A stretch of 64,000 nt of DNA, taken from Ophiosphaerella korrae. Its lineage: Eukaryota > Ascomycota > Dothideomycetes > Pleosporales > Phaeosphaeriaceae. The position numbers were made by a program, and so were the translations under genes. Below the pieces are notes generated by a model. It worked only from the letters and a program-made list of their open reading frames with translations, was not told the origin of the DNA and did not search any database. Position 1 is the stretch's first letter, and the number at the start of each line of letters is the position of its first letter. Below, piece after piece: positions 55,230-64,000 of this stretch. The stretch covers positions 1 through 64,000 of the forward strand of contig JALNQF010000224.1 of assembly GCA_028456385.1 (NCBI GenBank), written 5' to 3'.

Positions 55230-58200
55230 AGAGGCCTACACATTACAAAAATAGGTATATACTAAGAAAGAAAAGTATAATTAATAATTAATAGTAAAGT
55301 AACAAGAAACTTTATATCTAAGAAGTTTATAGAAATACAAGGAATGCGTTATACAACAAAGAAGTACCCCTAACAACTAAGTACAATTAAAGGAAAACTA
55401 TTCTAAGAACCTATTAGGTTTAAGACAGTTCTCTCTACACTTAAACTAAAAGGAATAATAATTAAAAACATAATTATAGACATAATAACAATTAATAATA
55501 AACAAGATATAATACTAGGTATACTATAGTTATAGATAATAAACCTATACATTAATTAGAGAACAAGAGAAATTAGCTACAACAAAGACACGTTAAAAGC
55601 TAATATAAGTACCTATAAAGGAAAATTCCCTAAAGAATACAAGAAATAGAAAAAATAGCTTATAGAGCTAGAAGATTACCTTCTAGAATATTAACTATAG
55701 GATTTAGTAATAGAACTAGAAGAAGGCAAAGACTTAAGATAGAGCCTAGTCTACTAAAAAATAGAAGAAAAATCTAAAATTAAATAAACGTTTATCTAAA
55801 ACGTAATAAAAAAGGGATAGATAAGAGAATCTAAATCCTTAGTAGTATATAGACTTATATTTATAGACAAAAAAGAGACAAGTAATAAAAGACCCTACGT
55901 AGATTTTAGAAAAACTAACGTAATTACAAACAAAAATAGATACCTACTACTATAAATTAACGCAATACAAGATAGGCTACAAAAAGCAAAAATCTTTACA
56001 AAACTAGATATTTAGAACGCCTACTACTAGATTAGAATTAAAAAAGGCAACAAATAGAAAATAGTATTTAGAACACAGTATAGATTATATAAGTACCTAG
56101 TTATACCCTTTAGCTTAATAAATGCGCTAGCAGCATTCTAAGAAAGAATTAACATAGTACTAAGAGAGTACTTAGACATATTTATATTTGTATACTTAGA
56201 TAATATCCTTATATTCTTAGAAATAGAAAAAGAACACGTATAATATATATATAAGGTACTAGAAGAATTAGTAAAAGCTAAAATGTTTCTTAAAATAAGA
56301 AAATGCGAATTCTACACAAAAGAAATAGACTTCCTTAGATTTATTGTAGAACTAGGAAAAATTAAAATTAACCTAAAAAAGATTAAGTTAATTAACAAAT
56401 AGCTAAAACTAAAAAACCTAAAAGAGGTACAACAATTTTATAGGCTAGCTAACTTCTATAGAAAGTTAATAGTAAGATATTCTAAAGATATAGAACTAAT
56501 TACAAAACTTATAAAAAAAGACACACTATTTAAATAGACTAAGAAATACAATAAAGTATTTAATAAGATTAAGAAGAAGTTTATAGAAAACCTAGTTATT
56601 AGAATATACAACCTAGACCTACTAGCAATAGTAAAGATAGACGCATCTAACTTAGTCTATAGAATAGTACTAATATAGGAAGACTTAGAGACTAAAAAAG
56701 AACACTTAGTTAAATACTTCTCTAAGAAAATAAAGCTAGTAGAGCTTAACTACCTAATTTATAACAAAGAAATACTAGCAATATATAAAGTATTTAAGTA
56801 ATAGAGAGTATACTTACAAGGAGTAAAGTACTAGATAAAAGTCTATACAGACTACAAGAATCTTATAGGATTTATAACAAACAAGGAACTATTATAATAA
56901 TATACAAGATAGTAGGAATTCTTGTTAATATTTAATATAGAAATTATACACACAAAAAAGAAAGACAACTAATTTATAGATACTCTTAGTAAAAGACTAG
57001 ATTTACAAGAAGAAGTAAATATAACTAGTATAGTTCTAGTTAAGAATAAAGAAGGACACCTAGTCCTAAATATACTAAAAATAGCTGTAATACTTAAGAA
57101 GAAGAGTAGCGAGCTAGACAAATAGATTTAGAAAGCAACGCAAGAAGTATCTAAAGAAATAAAGAAATTAGAAGCCTAAGAAGGACTTACATAAGCCTAT
57201 AGAAGAACGTATATCCTAAAAAAGATCTAAAGAGAATTTATACAACAATTCTACAAATTACTAGTATATAGTTATTAAGGAATTAATAAAACTCTTAATA
57301 GGTTACTACAAGACTACTATATCCTAAAAGCAAGACAACTAGTAATAGAAGTACTACAAGACTATATAAAATACTAGAGAAATAAGTATAGTAGACACGC
57401 ACTATATAGAATACTACAACTAGTAGAAGTACTAGAATAACTATAGAGAATTATTATAATAGACTTTATTACAAAATTACTAAAGTTAAAAGACCTAATA
57501 TTAGGAGTTAAATACAATAGAATCCTAATAATAGTAGATAAACTTACAAAATATTTATATTTTAGACTATATAAGGAGAAAAGCGGGATAGAAGTTACTA
57601 TATACTAGGTTCTAGGAACTATAATTAGTTAATATAGACTACTAGACAAAATTATTATAGATAGAGATATAAGATTTATATCAAAATTATAGAAAACAAT
57701 AATAGCGCAATTAGGAATTAGATATATAATATCTATAGTATACTATCTATAGATAGATAGATAATTAGAATAAATAAATTAAATAGTAGAATAGTACTTA
57801 AGATACTACTTTAACTACAACTAGAATAACTAGGTATAGTTACTACCTATAGTACAGTTAGTATACAATAGCACAAAGAACGTAGTAATAGGAGTATTAC
57901 TCTTTTTTGTAAACTACAGATTCGAACCTAATATATACTAGATACTAAGAAATTAGATATCTTAGTCTCTAAGAGGAGAAAACTTTACTAATAGACTTAA
58001 GGATATATATAATTAACTAAGATAAGATATAGAATTCCTATATAACTATATAATAAAATACTATAACAAGAAGTATAAAAAGAGACTATAATTTAGAGAG
58101 AGAGAAAAAGTATAGTTAGTATAAAAGAATATTAAGAGTAAACAACCTTGTTTAAAACTAGATTACGTTAAGATAAGACTATACAAAGTTAAGAAAGAAA

Positions 58201-58500
58201 TTATACTAGTTATATTTAAACTAAAGCTACTAAACAAGATAAAGATATACTTAACCTTCTACGTAGTACTACTTAAGATAGTACTACAAAATATAGAACT
58301 ACTAGTGTACAAAGTAGATACGTATAGAGAATAAGAAGAATAAGAAGTTAAAGAAATCCTAGCACACTAGTTCTATAATAGAAGAAATTACTACTTAATA
58401 GAATAGATAGGTATAGATAAAAAAGGATAACTATAAGAAAAAATATAGGAACTAGAAGATAATCTTAATTACCCTAAGAAACTAGAGGAGTTCTAAAATT
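55230..58500 (+). pseudogene. pol and chromodomain remnant of the nested chromovirus
   Basis: Protease region near 55280-55345 (NFISKKFIEIQG). Reverse transcriptase around 55.8-56.35 kb with YLDNILIFL at about 56191-56220 (second catalytic Asp now Asn) and KCEFYTKEIDFLRFIV. RNase H follows. Integrase core around 57.6-57.9 kb (EQYLRYYFNYN-like, then NNWVQLLPIVQLVYNSTKN with a stop at the Trp). A chromodomain-like end at about 58350-58500 (NRRNYYLIE, LEDNLNYPKKLEEF) puts it in the chromovirus clade. Stops throughout; no product expected. Confidence 0.8.
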
Positions 58501-58818
58501 AAAACCCTCTAGAACGCCTAGTAGCAAACTAAGAAAACTAAGAGAACTAATATTACTAATAATAGATAGAGAGATAATAGGAACGTCTAACATATAATCT
58601 ACTACAATAAACGCCTTATCTAAGTCTAGCTTAGCTTCTAGAGCTACTAACTATTTAGCTAATTTCTTATTATTTAAGGCTTTTATCTTACAAAGACAAG
58701 AGAGATAAGCTTAATTTTCTACTAGCTTACTCTACGTAAGCTCCTAGATACACTTACGCTTAGCTTTAGCTTCTATAATTTAAGATAGTAATTTCTCTTA
58801 AGTTTAGTTAATAGCTTT
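58501..58818 (-). pseudogene. Antisense ORF remnant in the nested chromovirus
   Basis: A minus-strand frame of about 106 codons opposite to gag-pol: EAKAKRKC, KLVENXAYLSCLCKIKALNN (X is a stop) and LVALEAKLDLDKAFIVV. It sits between the chromodomain and the polypurine tract and corresponds to the frames at 979, 8066, 49049 and 60906. Confidence 0.55.
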
Positions 58819-59179
58819 CCCTATTATTATTAAGCCTAGACGTAAGAATAAGTATAATAAACGTATACTTAGAAAGAGAAACACTAGACATGTTATAAGA
58901 ACTACGCATATTCGCACAAATATATACTTTATAAGCCCTACTATTATTTGTAGAAACAATACAAGAAAGAGACTTAGAGTTTAATTTAAGAGAAGCGTAA
59001 CAAGAGTAAGGAAATATTTTAATACTATTGCGTAATACGCAATTAGTAAGAAGATAGTAATAGCGTATAGATAAAATAGGTATAAAAGAGGATAAAGAAC
59101 TCTATATTAACAAAGAAACTAAATTAATAGCTCTAGCCTTAGAGTAGATAAATAAGGACCTACCTAGAAGAGGAGATAG

Positions 59180-59606
59180 TGTTATAGGTATAATAGAAGG
59201 AATCGAGATAGAACTAATTAATCCTAACTTAGGTGCTAACAAGGCATAGGATAAGTAGAGTAACAACCTAGATTAGGAAACTACACATAACTAGGACACC
59301 TAGAGTAATCTATAGTCTATTAACTCTTAGTACTAATAGATTATAGATTAGAGTAATCTACAATCTATTAGTCTTAGTAACTATAGATTATAGATTACGT
59401 TAAGTATATAGATAGTAGAATACGTATTATTAGGATAGTATTAGTAATTTAATCCTTTAACTATAGAACGCTAATACAAGATAGTTGTAAAACATCTTCT
59501 ATTATTTATAGTTATTATAGATCCTAACACGAACTTTTACTATTACCTCGTAATCTACTAACCCTATAGATAGGTACTTATAGTTAACGATAAGAGGCCT
59601 ATAATA
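59180..59606 (+). repeat. 3' LTR of the nested chromovirus
   Basis: 427 bp from TGTTATAGG to CCTATAATA, the best preserved terminal inverted ends among the LTRs here, preceded by a polypurine tract and followed by the target duplication CTTTC. Confidence 0.9.
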
Positions 59607-60118
59607 CTTTCTTTCCTTAGTATATACCTATTTTTATAATATATAGGCCTCTTATACCTTCTAGCTATTCTTACTTAGGTAATTTAGTAAATTATCTATC
59701 TTTTTAGGGCTATTACCTTATCTTTTATTTATAGTTCTTGTATTTTAGATATTTATTATATATATATTTATACTATAGTCTCCTTTAGATATATTCTTTA
59801 GATAACTTAGGTCCTAGTCTAATTAATATATACTCTTTGTTAGGTATTTTAGTTATTTCCTAACCTAAGATATTTTTTTTTAAGATTACTTTTATATAAT
59901 TATATCTTTCTCTTTAAGTTAGCTATATATAGTTATATACTTTTAATTCTCTATATAAGTAGTAATTTATATTTAAGTATAATACTTAGGATATTTTAAA
60001 GTATACTAGATACTTTAGATCTATTCTTTTAATATCCTCTACCTAGTATCTATCTTTACTTAGTCTTATTATTATTAGAATATAGTATACTATTAGTATA
60101 CGTAGTATATAGGCTTTA

Positions 60119-60559
60119 TATTATAGGTGTTACTAGGGTTAACTTCCTAATACCTAAGAGGTATTAGTAGATTAGGAGGTAATAATAAAAGCTTATATTA
60201 TAATCTACAATAAGCTATAAATAATAGAAGATATTTTACAACTATCTTAGTATCGTCGCTTGTAGTTAATAATTAAATTGCTAATAATATCCTAATAATG
60301 CGCATTACTACTAACTATATACGTAGGCCTCTTAGCTAGATTTATACTTTGTATTTACTAAGATCGCAAATTATAAATTTATTACGTGCTTAGCTTTATA
60401 CTTTATATTTACTAAGATCGCGAATTATAAATTTATTACGTATCCTAATTATAGTTAGTCTCCTAGTCTAGTTCGTTATCCTATAGATTATGTGTGCTAC
60501 TATTATCTATAGTAAGGCTAATTAGTTTAAATTAGTCTTCTCTTGTTATAACTATAATA
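60119..60559 (-). repeat. 3' LTR of element E
   Basis: 441 bp, TATTATAGG to CTATAATA, of the subtype with the 54 bp tandem duplication (as in element B). Confidence 0.8.
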
Positions 60560-60905
60560 CTATTCCCCTCTCTAAGTAAGTTCTTATTTCTCTATCCTAG
60601 GCCTAAGGTTATTAGTCTAGTTTCTTTATTTATTTCTAACTTTTTATTATTCTCTATATCTTCTTATTCTAATTACAATAAACTTCTTCTTATTACTTGT
60701 ATTACTTATAATAGGGTTAAAATATTTCCTTACACCTATTATACTTAATTAAAGCTTACTTACCTTATATCTTTAAAGGATAGTAAATACTACAATAAGT
60801 GTATTTTAGCTAATATTTAGTATAAGTATATACTATCTAGTATTTTTCTTATAGAGTGTAAGTGCTTAATTTCTATATAGTCTCTTCTTACTAAGTTATA
60901 TAGGG

Positions 60906-61190
60906 CGAGCTATTAACTAGGCTTAAGAGATACTATTATTATAGCTTATAGAGGCTAAAGCTAAGTATAAGCTAACTCTTTATAAGCTAGTAGATCTTTA
61001 TTTACGTATTAAGCGTCTTTGTAAGATAAAGGCTTATAATAACGCTAAATTATCTAAATAGTCTTATACCTTAGAGGCTAAGATAGACTTTAAGGATATA
61101 GTTTAGGCTATTCTAGCTCCTATTATATTAGATATTCCTAATACCTCTCTATTTAGCGCTAGTAGTGCTAATTTTTTTAGTTTACTATAA
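60906..61190 (+). pseudogene. Antisense ORF remnant in element E
   Basis: A 95-codon plus-strand frame with EAKAKYKLTLYKLVDLYLRI and TLEAKIDFKDIV, nearly the same as in element B. Interruptions are TAG and TAA at the same positions. Confidence 0.55.
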
Positions 61191-64000
61191 GGTAGTCTAG
61201 AGGGTTTTAACTTTAGAAGTCTTCTAGTTTCTTAAAGTAGTTAAGGTTATCTTCTAGTTTCTATATTTCTTCCTATAGTTATCTTCTTTTGTCTATACCT
61301 ATTTATTTTACTAAGTAGTAGTTTCTACTATTATAGAACTAATATACTAGGATTTCTTTAACTTCTTATTCTTTTTATTCTCTATACGTGTCTACTTTGT
61401 ATACTAGTAGTTCTACTTCTTGTAGTACTTTTTCTAGTAGTACTACGTAAAATATTAAGTGTATCTTTATCTTGTTTAGTAGCTTTAATTTAAATATAAC
61501 TAGTGTAACTTTCTTCTTAATCTTATATAGTCTAATTTTTACGTAATCTAGTTTTAAACTAGATTGTTTACTCTTAATATTCTTTTATACTAACTATACA
61601 TTTTCTCTTTCTTTAAATTAAAGTCCTTGTTTATACTTTTTATTATAGTACTTTGCTATACAATTATATAGGAATTCTACGTCTTATCTTAGTTAATTAT
61701 ATATTTCTTTTATTCTATTTGCAAAGTTTTCTCTTCTTAGAGTCTAAGATTCTATATTCTTTAGTATTCTATATACGCTAGGGTTAAATCTATAATTTAC
61801 AAAGAAAAGTAATACTCTTATTACTATATTCTTTACGCTATTGTATGCTAACTATACTATAGGTAGTAATTATACCTAATTATTCTAGTTATAGTTAAGG
61901 TAGTATCTTAAGTATTATTCTACTATCTAATTTATTTGTTCTAATTGTCTATCTATTTGTAGATAGTATACTATTAATATAGCGTATTATACTCCTAATT
62001 ACACTATTATTGTTTTCTATAGCTTTAATATAAATCGTATATCTCTATCTATAATAATCTTGTCTAGAGTACTATATTAGCTAATTATAGTTCCTAGGAC
62101 CTAGTATATAGTAACTTCTATCCTACTTTTCTCTTTATATAGTCTAAAGTATGTATACTTTATAAGTTTATCTACTATTATTAGGATTCTATCGTACTTA
62201 ACTCCTAATATTAAGTCTTTTAACTTAGGTAGTTTCGTAATAAAGTCTATTATTATTGTTCTTTATAGTTACCTTAGTACTTTAACTAGTTATAGTATCC
62301 TATATAGTATATGTTTGTTATACTTGTTTCTATAATATTCTATATAGTCTTATAGTACTTTTTCTACTAGTTATCTTACTTTTAAGATATAGTAATCTCT
62401 TAGAAGTCTATTTAGTATTTTTTCTATTCCCTAGTATCTATATACTAGTAGCTTATAGAATTGTTATATAAATTCTTTCTAAATTTTTTTTAGAATATAT
62501 ATTCTTTTATAGGCTTATATAAATCCTTCTTAGATTTCTAGTTTCTTTATTTCTTTAGATATCTCTTACGTTATTTTCTAAATCTATTTGTCTAGCTTGC
62601 TGCTTATTCTTTTAAGTATAGTAGCTATTTTAGGTATATTTAGAACTAAGTATCCTTCCTCGTTTTTAACTAGAACTATACTAGTAGCACTTACTTCTTT
62701 TTATAAGTCTAGTCTTCTACTAAAGGCGTCTACTAATTAATTATCTTTCTCTTTTATATATATAATTTCTAAGTTAAATATTAATAGGAATTCCTACTAT
62801 CTTATATATTATTGTATTAGTTCTTTATTTAATATAAATTCTATAAGATTCTTATAGTCTATATAGACCTTTGTTTAGTATTTTACTCTTTATAGGTATA
62901 TTCTCTATTATTTAAATACTTTATAGATTACTAGTATCTCCTTATTATAAATTAGGTAATTAAGTTCTACTAGCTTTATTTTCTTAGAGAAGTATTTAAC
63001 TAAGTATTCTTATTTAGTTTTCTAATCTTCTTGTATTAGTGCTATCCTATAGACTAAATTAGATGCGTCTATTTTTACTATAGCTAGTAGGTCTAGGTTA
63101 TATATCCTAATAACTAGGTTTTCTATAAACTTTCTTTTAATCTTATTAAATACTTTGTTATATTCCTTTATCTACTTAAATAGTATATCTTTTTTTATTA
63201 GTCTTATTATAGGTTCTATATCTTTAGACTATCTTACTATTAACTTTCTATAAAAGTTTACTAGTCTATAGAACTATTATACCTCTTTTAGGTTTCTTAG
63301 TATTAGCTATTTATTAATTAACTTAAGTTTTTCTAGATTAATCTTGATTTTTCCTAGTTCTATAATAAATCTAAGGAAGTCTATTTCTTTTGTATAGAAT
63401 TCGTATTTTCTTATCTTAAGAAATAATTTATTTTCTACTAGCTTCTCTAGTACTTTGTATATATATTGTATATATTCTTCTTTTATTTCTAAAAATATAA
63501 AGATATTGTCTAGGTATATAAATATAAATATATCTAAGTACTCTCTTAGTACTATATTAATTCTTTCTTAGAAGGCTACTAGTACGTTCGTTAAGCTAAA
63601 AGGTATAACTATGTATTTATATAGGCTGTATTGTGTTCTAAATACTATCTTCTATTTATTATTTTTCTTAATTCTAATCTAGTAGTAGGCGTTCTAGATA
63701 TCTAGTTTTATAAAGATTCTTGCTTTTTATAACCTATCTTATATTACGTCTATTTGTAGTAAAGGATATTAGTTCTTGTTTATAATTACGTTAGTTTTTC
63801 TAAAGTCTACGTAAAGCCTCTTATTATTTATTCCTTTCTTATCTATGAATATAAGTCTGTGTACTACTAAGGATTTAGATTCTTATATCTATCCTCTCTT
63901 GATTGCGTTTTTAATAAATGCTCGTTTAATCTTAGATTTTTCTTCTATTTTCTTATAGACTAGGCTCTATCTAACGTTTTTATCTTTTTCTATTTCTATC

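Larger units (their letters stand above)
52585..59606 (+). mobile_element. Complete nested Ty3/Gypsy chromovirus (7022 bp), RIP-mutated
   Basis: Two LTRs of identical length (427 bp) and a 5 bp target duplication CTTTC (52580-52584 and 59607-59611) define an intact insertion inside element D. Plus-strand order: gag with two CCHC knuckles, protease, reverse transcriptase, RNase H, integrase, chromodomain, then an antisense frame and a polypurine tract (CCTAGAAGAGGAGATAG, 59163-59179) directly before the 3' LTR. The primer-binding site should start at 53012 (CTTTACTAATTTAG), but I cannot assign a tRNA. The coding strand is full of TAG/TAA/TGA at probable Trp codons while CAA and ACA are common: G-to-A change dominates on the plus strand. 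It is the least degraded copy in the window and inserted after element D. Confidence 0.92.
48234..60118 (-). mobile_element. Element D: RIP-degraded chromovirus split by a nested insertion
   Basis: The 3' LTR (48234-48696) is followed by the same minus-strand interior as elements A and B. The reverse transcriptase motif appears as YLDNILIFL near 51640-51690. At 52584 the protease-coding part is interrupted by the 7022 bp element; it resumes at 59612 in register with element A near 4515. At 60119 it is cut again by element E, so its gag end and 5' LTR are not in the window. Extreme AT and TpA content and many stops show heavy RIP. It is the oldest of the three right-hand insertions by nesting order. 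Confidence 0.8.
60119..64000 (-). mobile_element. Element E: RIP-degraded chromovirus, cut by the window end
   Basis: It starts with a 441 bp LTR (60119-60559) inside element D, after GGCTT, and continues as the familiar minus-strand interior to the window end. The reverse transcriptase motif reads YLDNIFIFL near 63480-63530. Only the 3' half (LTR, antisense frame, chromodomain, integrase, RNase H, RT) is visible; gag and the 5' LTR lie beyond 64000. Confidence 0.8.

Overview
The window looks like nuclear DNA of a filamentous ascomycete (Pezizomycotina; a Dothideomycete is my best guess, by inference). Evidence: the central genes have 49-115 nt introns with GTRNGY-type donors, CTRAY branch points and YAG acceptors, the proteins are typical fungal ones, and the flanks are very AT-rich with the CpA-to-TpA signature of repeat-induced point mutation (RIP). 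Layout: an AT-rich block (1 to about 15.4 kb), a gene island of balanced composition (about 16.0-47.5 kb), and a second AT-rich block (about 47.7-64 kb). The AT blocks are almost entirely LTR retrotransposons of one Ty3/Gypsy chromovirus lineage, degraded by point mutation and stacked by nested insertion. Left block: element A (170-7227, minus), then element B (7283-14770, minus, 5 bp target duplication ATTAA), with a solo LTR inside B (13282-13739, target duplication TAAAG). Right block: element D (from 48234, minus), split by a complete 7022 bp element (52585-59606, plus, 427 bp LTRs, target duplication CTTTC) and by element E (60119 to the window end, minus). All five copies with a visible 3' end also carry an open frame on the strand opposite to pol. 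Gene island, left to right: an uncharacterised partial gene at the border; SRP receptor alpha subunit (minus) divergent from YIF1 (plus), both early secretory pathway; RAD7 nucleotide excision repair protein (minus), whose start codon appears to be split by an intron; a Stc1-domain protein (minus) divergent from TSR1 (plus, 40S subunit biogenesis); UTP7 (minus, U3 snoRNP/SSU processome), convergent with TSR1 and divergent from an uncharacterised 408-residue protein; a BTB/POZ protein (minus); a 2.3 kb gene-poor stretch; two adjacent cysteine-rich ORFs built from repeated four-cysteine modules, which may be one spliced gene; and a giant gene (37746-47425, minus) of the fungal DUF6606/DUF3638/DUF3645 family. 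The giant gene is the most striking item. Spliced at three canonical introns it gives exactly 3153 codons in one continuous frame that matches the family to its C terminus, yet it is interrupted by five in-frame stops (three TAG, two TGA) and by no frameshift. That pattern is what transition mutation, including RIP leaking from the neighbouring transposons, would produce. The housekeeping genes show no such damage. I see no CRISPR, operon, rRNA or convincing tRNA gene.
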